A stretch of 64,000 nt of DNA from Metellina segmentata (taxonomy: Eukaryota; Arthropoda; Arachnida; Araneae; Tetragnathidae). The stretch lies in NCBI GenBank assembly GCA_947359465.1, contig OX375879.1, positions 15,896,298 through 15,960,297 of the forward strand. Reading direction: 5' to 3'. This document shows positions 43,479 to 54,867 of the stretch, piece after piece. The notes beneath the pieces are model-generated. The model had not been told where the DNA came from. It was given only the letters and a program-made list of their open reading frames with translations, and did no database searches. The position numbers and the translations under genes are program-made. Numbering within the stretch: the stretch's first letter is position 1; every line of letters begins with the position of its first letter.

Positions 43479-44134
43479 TGTAAAGAACTGAATCTCACTG
43501 GGTAGAAAATCAATCACGAGATTTCTTACAGCATAGCGTTTTCTTTATTCTAGGTTAATGAAAAGTTATTTTACAAATTGTTTGGATTTTAAAGTTCAGG
43601 AACAGGATTCGGATGGAGTACGATGGTCGTTCGGAACAGGATGTTTCCGAATTTCAAGCAGCTTGGGACCGGGTGCTCCTGAATTACACAGCAGTTTTGG
43701 AACAGGATGTTCCCAACGTTCAAGCAAATTGGAACAAGTTGTTCCCAATTCTCTCAATAGGATATATATACTCACGAAATGTTGGAGTGAGAGCTCGCTC
43801 TTTTCAGGACACCCCAAGTCCTCGAAAAAATCCACGAACGGCTGTTCCGTCTCTGCTCAACCGCCAGTACAACGTCCAAAAGTCAAAATATCTTTTTTGT
43901 TCTGCAAATTCAAGTTCTAGGGTCGGCGCCTCGTCCGAATTGTCTGAGAGCCTTCGTGACGTATCAGCAGTACTATCATTCCCTGGACAGTCGGAGACGA
44001 TCCCTCTGTACCCCTTGCGAAAGGGAGGAACAGGTCTCCTTTTGCAAGCTTAAGCAGGCGCCTGTTAGGCGCCAGTCCAGATAGCCAGGTGTCATGTTAA
44101 GCGTTTTATTGGAAGAATCAATTGATTCTTCACA
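43479..44134 (+). mobile_element. Solo LTR, 656 bp
   Basis: It begins TGTAAAGAACTGAAT and ends GATTCTTCACA, i.e. TG...CA ends. The 5-bp flanks are GAAAC (43474-43478) and GAACC (44135-44139), one mismatch. Removing it restores the Tc1 sequence as seen in copy 1. The 5' half contains four to five diverged 33-bp units around 'acaggatgttcccaa' (about 43600-43760), and a TATA-like 'gatatatatact' follows. It is compatible with a Ty3/gypsy or BEL LTR left by recombination; the superfamily cannot be told without internal genes. Confidence 0.75.
43600..43762 (+). repeat. ~33-bp diverged tandem repeat in the solo LTR
   Basis: Four to five units of 33-34 bp, each starting 'acaggat' or a close variant and ending 'ttgga'. 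Such units often act as enhancer repeats in LTRs (inference). Confidence 0.65.
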
Positions 44135-44433
44135 GAACCACGTCCGAAATCGACAGCTGAGCTGGCGACATTCTTGCAGCGGGAATGGACACAAATACAC
44201 ATAGCTGTGTATCCAAACCTTGTTGAAAGTATGCTCAGAAGGGTTGCTAGTATAATTACATCACGTTGGGGACCATCCCTCTATTAAAGTATATATTCTT
44301 TTCCCATCACATCTTGCTTCCCGGTCCATTATTGTAGGGTTGTGTATATGCATATCATCCACTTTTTAATGGCATAGATGAAGTTTTGTTATTTCTTACA
44401 GTCACTTGGTTTGAAGATCTGTCACGTAGTTGA

Positions 44434-44712
44434 ATGAATGTCACACGGGAGCAACCCAACGAGCAACAGGTCAAGCACCACACCCCGATGGTAAAGGTCC
44501 AAGGTCAAACCTGATTATTTGGATCCACGGTCCGATGGTGAGGTCAACACCTGAGTTGGAACCCCGCTCTCCCAACGTACACACCACACTAAAGTGAGGA
44601 CATTGGAGGCCACAACGGATTTAATATCCACCAGCCTTCGTGTACATGATGTTGTTTGGCCGGACCGAATTTTATATCACAGCACTCCAGTTTCTCTTCC
44701 AACTGGATTACT
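44434..44712 (-). mobile_element. SINE, head A
   Basis: From 'gtaatccagttggaagag' (minus; A box) to 'cgtgtgacattcattc'. The tail is shortened. Confidence 0.75.
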
Positions 44713-45527
44713 AGAGACCAGATTTTACTTAAAATACTAATAAAATATCTTATTTCAATTTCTTCAAAGCCGGGTGTCTTCAGCGAGGGCAAACTAGGGA
44801 GCAAAGTGTTGGTTATTTCGGTGGGAGAATCGACGCTCACAACATCGGAAATATTATTGGCGTGAAAAGAAAAGGGGAATGTTAAGGGACTTATCGCTGG
44901 TAGGAATCATGCTTGGGGGCTAAGTTTTAGGTACTGTTAAATACTATATGAGCAGTACGTAATATATAACAGGTTGATAAACACTGGTTTGGTGAATGCT
45001 AGTTTTATTTCTGAATGAGAAACTACAACTCCAGAAAGCATTTTGTGGGACAAAAGCTCGATATCTGTGGCAACGAAGATAGCGCAGACTTCATGGGAAT
45101 GGCAGATCGAACGGTAGGCACCGAATATCAAAGAGATGTAAACTTCCCCCACACACGATGAGTGGTATGGTCTTGAATATCTCTCAGCCGCAGTATTTTC
45201 TGTCGCAAAAGAGTCTGAAATGGTTGAGATGTGGAGGAGGCTTCAGCATTTTTAGGTTCTACTCCCCATCAGAGGGCAGAGGAGAGAACCTTCTCTAGAA
45301 TGAGGTGGCGCAGGAAGAGCGATGATGATTATATGTATGCAGATAGGCTCTCTCTCTCCCTCCAAAGAGGACACGGAAAAGGTGTCTCGCTAAAAGACCA
45401 CCGTGACAGAGATCGAAATTTCCAAGAGTTTGGGGGCAAGTTTAAATCAAAGCTCTATTTTTATGGAACCTCCGTAGTTCAGTCCACATTATTTTGTAGG
45501 AACAAGGATATGCAACTTGGTTGGTTT
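44713..45527. other. Spacer, nothing recognised
   Basis: Mixed composition, with a (ct)n-like run near 45350. The plus frame 45231-45632 runs into a SINE and is not taken as a gene. Confidence 0.3.
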
Positions 45528-45757
45528 GGGGTTTTTATGGCACAAGGGCCGTATGCTGTTATGCCTGCACCAAACACAAGACATATGATATCAAGAAGTA
45601 TTAGTGAGACATTCAAGTTTTTACTGACATAAAAGAGAAATACACATTGGGAGGAATGTACCTGGCAGGAAACGAACCTGGGTCGTCTATAACCCGACGA
45701 TTGTTAGCACACTGGACCAACCCAATGAGCCACGAAGGTCCCGAGAATACGAGGTGT
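45528..45757 (-). mobile_element. SINE family C, complete reference copy
   Basis: On the minus strand 'ttcgtggctcattgggttgg' (A-box region) and 'ccaggttcgtttcctgccag' (B box), then 'tgtatttctcttttatgtc', 'agtaaaaacttgaatg', 'tatgtcttgtgtttgg' and 'cccttgtgccataaaaac'. This copy shows the family-C order of blocks best. Confidence 0.85.
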
Positions 45758-45815
45758 GTTTGGGGTGTTCTGGGAATTGTATTTTATAATACTTCATTTC
45801 ATTTCATTAATTCTG

Positions 45816-45899
45816 GTCATTTTGAAGCACAGTCAGATCACGAGGAAACATACTGGCACACCACTGTCCAAACTTCCCCACCATGCCAACATTTGACGT
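45816..45899 (-). mobile_element. SINE body fragment
   Basis: 'tcattttgaagcacagtcag' to 'caccatgccaacattt', the centre of the common body only. Confidence 0.6.
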
Positions 45900-46052
45900 C
45901 TCCCTCTTAGTCTGAAAGCTCAATTTACATACTTTGTTACTGTCTGGCATTCCACGGAGAAATTCCTGTCTTAAAGACGCTGGCGGTACACTTGAGAAAC
46001 AGGGTTGTACTGTATACTCAGATTCTGTAAGCGCAATTGACAGATTGGCAAT

Positions 46053-46326
46053 TTTTAATTAACGTCATACTAGAGGAACTAAACGTGCTATTAACGACGG
46101 TCCGGGATTAATCCCCTAAGGGAAAATTCATTCCCGTCATTTTGAACCTCGCTCAGATGACAAAGCACCACACCTAGAACCCCACTCTCCAAACTTCCAC
46201 ACCAACCCAAAGTCTTTCAGACTTTCAGACTCGACAGGTTTAAGGTGCATCAGCTACCTCTACACCATACGCTTACAAACATCCATGCACTGACCCGGAT
46301 CCGAACCAGGAATCTTGCGATGTAGC
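46053..46326 (-). mobile_element. SINE, head B, head truncated
   Basis: B box GGTTCGGATCC and the linker 'gtttgtaagcgtatgg' on the minus strand; the body and tail 'gacgttaattaaaaattg' are complete. The first 40 bases or so of the head are missing. Confidence 0.8.
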
Positions 46327-47006
46327 TATTTTGCGACTTTCTCAGGTCGCCAAGAGAGCATGCCTGACGCATTGTGATACTGATTTTCCTGTTCATGGTA
46401 TGGTCCATGTCGAAATTCCTCCTTGTAACCCAATTGTGATGTGGCCCGTAGCAACCTTTCGTTTTATTGAATTGTATCAGCTCTCATGTGTGGTTATTGA
46501 ACCAACTTATATGAGCTAATTGCATTAGATCATTGGAGTATCTTTGTTACGTTTCTAAATACATAGAATACCCAAATAAAATCTTGTTGGCCATTACGGA
46601 GAGAAGGGCTCTTGTATTGTGAGTTTTACCCTCCGATGAGTGCCCACGCTTTTACCCGTTCTTCAACCTGCAGCGAGCCGTGTATGACTTGTAACCATCT
46701 TGACATTCTTGGCCAATTGAATCTTTCCTAGGAATCTTTCAATCAATTGATGGTCATTTCACATGTTGTGGATTAAGAGCAATACTACACTACTCGCAAA
46801 TCTTGCGGCGTTACAGGGTTAAGTGACTCCTCTTCTGCAAAGTGTTCCTCCTACGAACTCTAAGGTATCTAGACTAGACTCTTGTTAGGTAAGCTAAGCG
46901 CCTTGGGGGGGGGACGCAAATTCAGTGAAACACATGGATGCCCGATTTTTATAATGAAAAAACAGAGGCAATGAACACTGAATACGGCGCAACCCGGCAC
47001 GGGACA
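46327..47006. other. Spacer, nothing recognised
   Basis: A 62-codon frame at 46331-46519 has no recognisable similarity. Confidence 0.3.
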
Positions 47007-47010
47007 TATT

Positions 47011-47267
47011 CTGTGCTCAGATTGCAAAATGTGTTAAGTCACTTTTCCCAAAAAATTGACTAAGTCCCATCATGGAGTCTTTTTTGTTAATGTTTAGAAG
47101 GCGGCAAAATGTCGTAAGTCTTTTTCCTTCAGTTTATGAGAAAACAAAGGTGGGAACATTGTAATAAATCAAAAACCACAGAACCACATGTTGAATCTTG
47201 AATCTTAAAATTGCTGTCACGAAAAATTGAAAAAAGTGACTTGTAATATTTTGCCATCTGAGCACAG
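47011..47267. mobile_element. 257-bp MITE with 4-bp TSD
   Basis: Inverted ends CTGTGCTCAGATTGCAAAAT / CTGTGCTCAGATGGCAAAAT continue as imperfect inverted repeats for about 50 bp. The flanks are TATT at 47007-47010 and 47268-47271. The word 'gcaaaatgt.gtaagtc' occurs again internally at 47104. No coding capacity. A 4-bp target fits few superfamilies, so I leave it unassigned. Confidence 0.8.
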
Positions 47268-47271
47268 TATT

Positions 47272-48913
47272 ATAGTGTGTTAAAGATTGTTAAAGTTTTC
47301 TCTTGTTAAACTCATGTATTAGTATTCAATTGTGTATTCAATTGTGTTTTCCTGATGTGTAACGCGGGGGGAAAAGGGAACGATGAAGCAGAGGCCAAGT
47401 TACTCAAAGGACACAAGAGTGCAATGGGGTGAAATTCATAAATTTGTTTCTCTTTCTTCCTATGGGATATCAATTAAGGGTTAGTGGTATTACTTTCAAG
47501 GCTCCTCCTGTTCCCGAAATCCCCTGAGTCAATTGTGTTTAGTAGGGTCCCCTAATGAGGGTCTTTACAATGCAGTAAATCAAGAGTATTTGCTCTCCTC
47601 ACTTACCCATGAGCGATCTTGTCTACTTTCAACCTGACATATGTCTGGAGGTAAGGGGGTCACCTGCGGTGACAAAAATGACAAAAGTCTTGTGTTGAGG
47701 GTTGAGCAAAACGCGCGATTATGGATTCAATCTTTTTCATACTTTGACGAAATAAACTATAACATGAATTCAGTCTCGAAATAAATAAAAGATACTCGAT
47801 TCCCTCCCCCAACTGAATTGTAAGATTCCACCGATGGGAACACGAAAGAAGTGATTTCATAAATTCGGAAAATTCCTTTCGATCCGTGAAAATATGCATG
47901 CAGTTTTATCTTTTCGAATGATTTGCACAATAATTTCCTCTTCCGCGTATCACAGAACGGGATTAATACTCACACTGCAATGGGGAGCCGTATTTTCGAT
48001 CCGGAATATTCGTCGATAGAAGCCGTAATAATCTCGTCCGTTTTTATTTAGAGCTCCCGTCCCATAAAATGCAGTTTCCTCTCTTTCACCGCGCGACATG
48101 CAAGAGCGAAACTGCGCGCCTCCATTTCCACGGGATGTGCAAGAAGTGCGCCATAGCAGGTCATTGCGATAACATTTTATTTGCTCCGCACAAAGACTAT
48201 TTACAGCTTATTGCTGGCAGCTCAGCAAAACGCAATTACTTGGACGCGTAAAAAAAGAGTTCCCGTGATATGGGAGGCGCGGATGGTTTTTATTTCTGGG
48301 AAAACAGGAGGCCCATAAACGCCCCACCGATCCCGTTTCTCCTGTTTCGGCAACGACTCCTGTTTTTATTTATGTTAGTTCTCGTTCGCTTAAGTTTTCA
48401 TTTTGGAATAGTTCCGTCCTTTTTTTAAGAGCGCTAGTTTGGGGTGTGGAAATATAAACACAGTCACAGATACGATCGCAGGTTCCATTTCCCTCCGTTT
48501 TCTTTCTCCTGTTTCCTGTTTTCGGGATCTCACGGGAGAAAAAGCCCAAAATAGTCTGGAATGTCGGCTGCCGGAGAATGAATGTCATCACCGCAATCTA
48601 CGGGAGGAAGGAGTTTCACTTTCGCGGTGTTCGAAAATAACAGAATCTGAAAGTGATGGAGGATATTTCCCACTTGCGTCATCGGAATTTCCTTTGCTCC
48701 CGAGTAATGAGATTTCCCTTCTTTCGACCGACGACACCTCATGACGCCTAAAAACTGCATTTCGCAGAAGCTTTGAACACGTCGCTCCCAATAGCTGTCG
48801 ACCTTGTTGAAAATCATATAACAATTTGGGTCAAACATTAGAGGACTCCAAAAATGTTTGCTAGATAGGAAAATGAGGAATCGTCAACAGCCGTTTCGTT
48901 GGTATGGTATGGT
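47272..48913. other. Long repeat-free stretch with a GC-rich island
   Basis: From 47.94 to 48.84 kb GC rises, with several 'tcctgttt' words and 'cccataaa' twice. Frames of up to 102 codons lie on both strands and none is recognised. At about 1.6 kb this is one of the longest segments without a TE. Confidence 0.4.
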
Positions 48914-49217
48914 ATTTTTAATTAACGGCCCACTGGAGCAACACAACGGGCTATTTGTGGAGGTTCGAGATCAAACCCCGAAGGGAAAGACCCAAGGACA
49001 ACACCACGTCATATTGAACCACTTTAAGATGACGGGATCACACCTGAGGTGGTAGACCACTCTCCAAACTTCCACACCACGCCGACGTGATGACATTTGA
49101 GGCCTCGACACATAAAACGTGCACCAATCCCCTTTGTACACGACGGTGTTTGGTTGGATTTGTACTCGAAACCCTCCAGTTGCTAATCCGTTACTCATCC
49201 TACCGGGCTACGGCCCG
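48914..49217 (-). mobile_element. SINE, head A, complete
   Basis: From 'cgggccgtagcccggtagg' (minus; A box) to 'cgttaattaaaaatac'; all blocks are present. A 'ggtatggtatggtat' repeat adjoins the tail. Confidence 0.85.
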
Positions 49218-50831
49218 CGTTATGGTACAATATCTCGATTTAAATTTCATTTGGTAGTAGTTCACCTGTGAACCACTGAGGAATGCGGGTCGAATGGAAA
49301 CAATGCACTCCCAGAGGGACGCTGGTGGGGATGTCCTTGGACAGTCGTTCGAGAGGGGTGAAGAAAGAAAGGGATCGATCAGCGGAGACGAAGGAGTATG
49401 GACGTACGTGTGAACGCTGTCATGTAAACGACTGAGTTTATAAGCGTATTAATCTATGGCCCCCTAGAAAACCTTTAATAAATGTCCAGTAAATTTACAC
49501 CGTGAAGAAGCGTCGCTCCCTGTGTTAGATGATACGGAAAGAACCACCAACGTTCCTCAGTATGTTGACTAAAGAACTTCACAAGTGGTTTTGTGTCTCC
49601 TCCTTGCAAAGGCCATTTCTTTCCATTCGAATTGACCCGAAGTTTCCTTTGTAATCCGCATCTGGGGGAAGTTTTCCTTCAGCTTCATTTAACGAACGAA
49701 TACACTCTTTGACCATCACGGATTATTTAATGGAATAAAAGACCTGCTTTGTTGAAAAGACACAAATTAGGCTTCATCTGGACCAAATTCATACGAGAAA
49801 TCTTCAGTATTGTTTAAGAAAAACCCAGCGGAATCATTGTGCTGGCATTGGGATTATCTGGAATAATGTTCTGCGTCCCCATATATGATCCCATTGTCAT
49901 TTGTGTCGCGCTACTTATTTCGCAAAGGTGCCATTCCGTCGGGTGAGATTACGAGAGGAATATTTTCGGGATTAGTGTCCCGAAGTTGTGTCCTTTGCGA
50001 GAGAGTTTGCCCTTTCTTTCTCTTCGGATTGACCCGGGGTTTTCTTTGAAGTCCGCCTTTTAAGGGAAGTTTCCTTCAGCTTCACTTCATCTCTCCGAAG
50101 GATGTGGGGAGGGATGTTCTCTGTCGGGGTAGTGAGGTGGGTGGAGGGGAGACTAATCGGCTTGTTGTTCTACCACAAAACACCGTCTTTTTATTCTCCC
50201 TTTCCTGAAACTGGATCCCGTTATCCTCTGCCATCACGGCGGGGATGGAGTCGTCTAAGAAATGGTTTCCGCTGCTGTTTTGGAAGGAAAAGAGTTCTTG
50301 TTATTTTTTATTTGGAAACGTCTGCGGGAAGGTCATTTTGTTCGGTGTGGCATGCTTATACGGAGGCATTGCATTTTCCGAGGTTTTCTTTGGCAGCTTA
50401 TACTGCCAAACAACTCGAAATCACGCTTAGGTTGTATTAATATTCTAGATTCTGGGAGATCTGTAGAGTTTTTAGTCGATAGAAGACTGGGTTAGGTTTT
50501 ATACTGCGCAGTTCAATAACAGCCAAGCTGCACCAAAAGCAAGATAGATCAAAGTAATTGAATTTAAATTTTCAAACAAGAAGCTAAATCTGTCGTAAAA
50601 CGCAGATTAAAAACAGATCGATGTACATAAAAACGCACTTTAATTAAATGTTTACGGTTCAAAAATACCGTCGTCAACAGAAACAATACTAAAATGACAG
50701 TTTAATATACATAGGTGATGTTAACTGATTCGGAAATGATGTGATGTAAATCGTAAAAAGAAAAAACTGCATAAAACTTAAAAATTGCCATGTAAAATTT
50801 TGGAAGTTTTGATGTTAATTGATTTTTGGGT
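49218..50831. other. Repeat-free, GC-richer stretch with a local duplication
   Basis: 49590-49695 and 49986-50090 are diverged direct repeats, ending 'cttcagcttca' in both. Overlapping frames around 50.1-50.5 kb (for example plus 50102-50440) are open in all three plus frames and show no known domain. Confidence 0.4.
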
Positions 50832-51090
50832 TTTTAAAACGCAAGGGTCATATTTCGCCATGCTGTGCCAGACACAAGACATAAAGTGTATATATATACA
50901 TATATTGCAATATAGACATATACATATATTGTAATGGACACACACACAATGAAAGTTTTACTGACACAGATGAACGCAATGCACCCAGGAAGGAATTCAC
51001 TTTACAAGAAAGGAACCTGCGCCGACTACAACTCGAGGGTTGCTAGCGTAGTGGGCATTCCCACTGCGCAACACCGACCCTTGGAATATT
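50832..51090 (-). mobile_element. SINE family C with a TA-rich expansion
   Basis: 'cgcaagggtcatatttcgcc' to 'ggcattcccactgcgcaac'. An expanded 'tatatatacatatatt' segment separates the two body halves near 50890-50935. Confidence 0.8.
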
Positions 51091-51429
51091 TGAATGTGTC
51101 AAATCGACTGCGAGGACACTAGCAACTATTTTCAGAGCAACTATAAAAATATTGGTCGCATTGAGTTCTACGGTGCAAGTGCGCCCATACTTGGCAAAAC
51201 AGCGCCAAACACACTATCAAGTAACGGTCCGAAACATCGATCGGCTCCACTGAGATAGCAGTTGACCTCGGAGCAGTTCAAGGGGAGCGAGTGAACCAGT
51301 CGAAAGAACTGCTCTATGCAAAATAACGTATTCCGACGGTTGCAGGGATTATTAAAAAAAAAAACTACCCAGCATCACAGCTACCCGTTTACAGCACCAA
51401 AGGATGAACTCGAAGTTAGAATCTGCGTT
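51091..51429. other. Spacer
   Basis: Nothing recognised. An A run lies at 51355-51364. Confidence 0.3.
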
Positions 51430-51655
51430 TGAGGTTGGTTGAGTTCTTATGACACAAGCGCGGTTTTTGGGCATCGTGCCCCAGACACAAGACACGCAGT
51501 ATCACGTAATAGTCATAAACATGCAATGAAAGCTTTTACTGAAACAGAAGAGAGGAATTCACAGAGAGACGAATGCTACTGACAGGAATCGTACCAGCAC
51601 CGACTCCAACTCGAATGTAGCTAGCGTAGTTAGCATATCCACTGAGCCACGACAG
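51430..51655 (-). mobile_element. SINE family C, complete
   Basis: 'gacacaagcgcggtttttgg' to 'tgagccacgacag'. The head's B box reads 'ggtacgattcctgtcag'. Confidence 0.8.
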
Positions 51656-51687
51656 CATTACGAGAGGACAACTGAGTTGTGTACTAT

Positions 51688-51964
51688 TTTAATTTACGTC
51701 ACACTGGAGCGACAACAACGGAGAAAAAGATCGAGAACATACAGCATTACCACATAATTTCGAACCACGGTCAGATGACGAGAACACATGAGCTGGAACC
51801 TCACTCTCCAAACTTCCACACCACGCCAAAGTGATGACATTGGAGACAACGACTGATTTTAAGTACACCAGCCTCCTTCATACACGTCGATATTTGGTTG
51901 GATTTCAACTCCCAATCCTCCGGTCGCTAATCCGTTAATCTTCCAACTTGGCTACCGCGGACCC
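51688..51964 (-). mobile_element. SINE, head A, complete
   Basis: From 'gggtccgcggtagccaagtt' (minus; A box) to 'gtgacgtaaattaaaatag'. It is followed at 16 bp by another copy in the same orientation. Confidence 0.85.
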
Positions 51965-51979
51965 AGAATTGGTAGATAT

Positions 51980-52243
51980 TTCATTAACGTCGCACTAAGG
52001 CAGTACAACGGGCTATGTACGACCTTCCAGATCAAACCCGAAAAGAGGGTTCCGAGGACAAGACCATGTAATTTCGAACCACGGTCAGATGACGAGGTTA
52101 CACCTGAGATGGCACGTCACTCCCCAAACTTACAGTTGAGGTCACGGCCTATTTAGCGTGCACAAGCCCCCTTTGCACACGACAGTCTTTGGTTGGATTA
52201 GAACTCGCAACCCTCCAGTTACTCTCCCAACTGGGCTACCGCC
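51980..52243 (-). mobile_element. SINE, head A
   Basis: From 'ggcggtagcccagttgggag' to 'cgacgttaatgaaatatc'. It makes a head-to-tail pair with the preceding copy; the head of this copy is slightly shortened at the B-box side. Confidence 0.8.
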
Positions 52244-52859
52244 AAGACAACGATGGGAAAGTAATTGCTTTTGTCCAGCCCTTCTACCTAATTGACCGAA
52301 TGGACTGGTTCATAACCATCACAGCAACGCCAGTTCTTAAATTCGTCGCACTCTCGATCCTTTTTGTATCACAGGTTTCTCTTGCCCCCTTCGTCCGAAA
52401 AGGGGCAGATTAGAAGCAGCCGGAAATCAACCCGATTGCCCGGGCAGCTGTCGACGCACATAAAGTTTTATGACGGACGGACGCCGATTCGAGCAATATC
52501 CATCCAGCGCAGAGAACGTGTCGGGACAACACCATGTCAGCTACTATGAACCCAAGAGCGTGGAAGACGAATAGCTCCGAGTTCCCAAATAATGCTCTGA
52601 ACGAATTTTAGGCTTAGTCATAAGTCAAGACGGATTGGCTCGAAGACGCTGATTTTCAGAGGATTGTGCTTACGGCTTAATTAGCATGGGTAACTTAATT
52701 AAGACAAGTGGTGATTGATGTAGAGATGAAATTTCCATCAGTTATGACTTGATGTCTCTCAAGAACTTTTAATTCTCTAGGACCTCTATTTATTTTCCAG
52801 CTTATATGTGCTATCGTTGTTAAACCTATCAATTTCAATCGTGTTTCTAATTTTACCAC
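52244..52859. other. GC-richer island (52.28-52.66 kb), no gene
   Basis: Unique-looking. Short frames only, none recognised. Confidence 0.35.
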
Positions 52860-52861
52860 TA

Positions 52862-53422
52862 CAGTCGAGTTCTGTTAGAGTGAACCGTCACCGGACACAA
52901 TAAAAAGTTCACTATAACTAATGGTTTAGTCTATCCAATTTACTTGACACATAATTATTTCTTAGCATTGGATGGTGGTTTTGTTGAAAACAATCATTGG
53001 GATATAACACAATCTACTAAAATAAATGATTAAATACTTAAATAAACCATTTTTATAATGTTTACAAGAAATAAAGAATTCAGTAGTTTGACTTACTTTT
53101 ATTTTTACTCCTTATGGAAAAAATTCGTTAGTTTGGATTGGGTACATTTCAATTCTTTCATCGACGATTACAAAAGATTCCATAGTTCTTTTGTCTACAT
53201 TTTTCGCTGAAATAAAAGTATTTTGAATTATCTTTGAAAATTTGGAAAAATACCTGTGGAAGGGAAATATACAGTTCACTATAAGCGAACTTACATTTTC
53301 TCAAGAGTTCACCATCAGAGTTTAAAATAACATTAAATAATAGTTCAATCAGGATCAATGAAAAAGTTCACTATAACCGAGAGTTCACAATATCCCGGGT
53401 TCACTATAGCGGTGTTCGACTG
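52862..53422. mobile_element. pogo/Tigger-type MITE, 561 bp
   Basis: TA at 52860-52861 and 53423-53424; CAGTCGA at both ends. The right arm reads, on the minus strand, CAGTCGAACACCGCTATAGT. The word GTTCACTATA(A) occurs at least four times near the ends, as expected for CENP-B-like transposase binding sites. No transposase is encoded. Confidence 0.85.
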
Positions 53423-53424
53423 TA

Positions 53425-53839
53425 TATATAAACACACACTCTTGATTTTTTTTTAAATTTCAGTTGGTTTCTTTTTATCCCATCTGTGCTCTTTATTTTT
53501 ATTTCCTCTTCATCTTGTAACTGTATATATAATTATTTTTACTTTTAAGGTCCTTTTTTTTATCTATCCATAAATCTTTCTTTACTTCTCAATTCATCTC
53601 TTTTTTTACTCCTAAGTTATCTATTCCATGCGGAAATTCAGTGCATATGAATATATTAAAGACGTTATACTTTAATAAATGAAATCTTTGAATTTGTTTA
53701 CTATGAAGAACATGCGATTAAAGGGGGATTCGAATTTTTTCCCGCAGTTTGTCGAAATGAATGAATCGAGTTCATGGGAAGTGTTTCAGCTGTTTCATCA
53801 TTCTAGAAATGAAACTCTCGAATTGCTCTCTTTTTTAAA

Positions 53840-53893
<54 letters not shown>

Positions 53894-54867
53894 CTGCTTT
53901 TTATATATTCTTCAACCTTCATCCTTTTAAAAATATCTTTTATTACCTACAAAATCTTTTAACATATTCCTTTCATATATCAAATACCCTAATATTCTGA
54001 GTCACAGAGGTAATGTGGCTTTTGAGAACACGATTTTTAACTTTTAAGCATTCAAATCAAGAGGAATCAACTGTATACTAAAGTATACTGTGTACCACAA
54101 TGAAACTTTAAACAGTGCTATTGTTAACTCTGTACTTAATAAAACGCACAAATTAGGTTAATATCATAAAATTAAATAGCATTTTTCGAATTTACATAAA
54201 CACAAGTTACAAAACAAATATTTACAAAGATAATTTCACATAACTTTTCAAGTCACTTACGAATTTTCTGCCAAAATAATGACTGCATGAGTAAGAGTAC
54301 CTTCATTTAAAGTTAAAACCAAAACTAATTCAAGTAACGCACAAAGAATCAAATTAGCAATTATTTCCTTCAATTGATTTTTAGCAAAATGTCTCATATT
54401 GAATAAAGGTCTTACTATTGTGCAAAATCTTAATTTTATTTTAAAGTTTTAATAGTAATTCAATTTAATTCCAAAATTCATGAGTTTAAATTTTATAGCT
54501 GAGGAGTTATAGTGCGCGTTTTGTTGAGTATTCGCATTTTGATAAAAATGCGATTAAAATGAAACTGAAATATTTTAAACTAAAATAAAGTTAGTAAACT
54601 CTTAGTGGTGAACGAACAAATGTGAATTTTTTTTTTTTTTTTTTTTTACAAACGAAATTGCAACGTTTTAAATTTTCTAAATTCATTAAAATTGAAGAAC
54701 CGCTTCTTTTAAACTTAATCTTTTATTTCTATGTTAAATATTATTGTTTTTTTCTACTGGAATCGCAACATTAAAAATTTTTCTAAATTCATCAAAATTG
54801 GAGAACTGATTCTGTTAAACCTTTAAAGGTACTGATCCCACTTATTTTTTTAAGAATCAAATTCTTT
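53425..54867. other. AT-rich spacer with simple repeats
   Basis: It holds a (TA)n tract at 53843-53891, a T tract at about 54629-54647 and a ~62-bp diverged direct repeat (54657-54717 and 54761-54823). No gene. Confidence 0.4.
53843..53891. repeat. (TA)n microsatellite
   Basis: About 24 uninterrupted TA units. Confidence 0.95.

Larger units (their letters stand above)
42960..44290 (+). pseudogene. Tc1 transposase, copy 3
   Basis: It reads RNWTVDHWKTVL, then a stop, SVE, a stop, then HYTLFQSDGRVRVWRMPVER, so the first catalytic SDE is SVE. Next come GGGGVLVWGCSSWYALGPLH and a frameshift. The second site reads FQGDNAP, keeping the aspartate next to N, and the third region SRPKPHRTCVGR-like in one frame shows the decayed PDLNPIEHVWDALD in another. 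After the solo LTR the C-terminus resumes at about 44140 (RPKSTAELATFLQREWTQI-like) and ends near 44286. Many lesions: an old copy. Confidence 0.75.
42945..44344 (+). mobile_element. Tc1-type transposon, copy 3, split by a solo LTR
   Basis: The right end is CACAACCCTACAATAATGG (minus strand) followed by TA at 44345-44346; the left end is missing. It retains more of the transposase than copies 1 and 2. The segment 43479-44134 is a later insertion. Confidence 0.8.

Noticed and set aside
45231..45632. 133-codon frame
   Set aside because: Its second half reads straight through a family-C SINE, so it is not a host exon as it stands.
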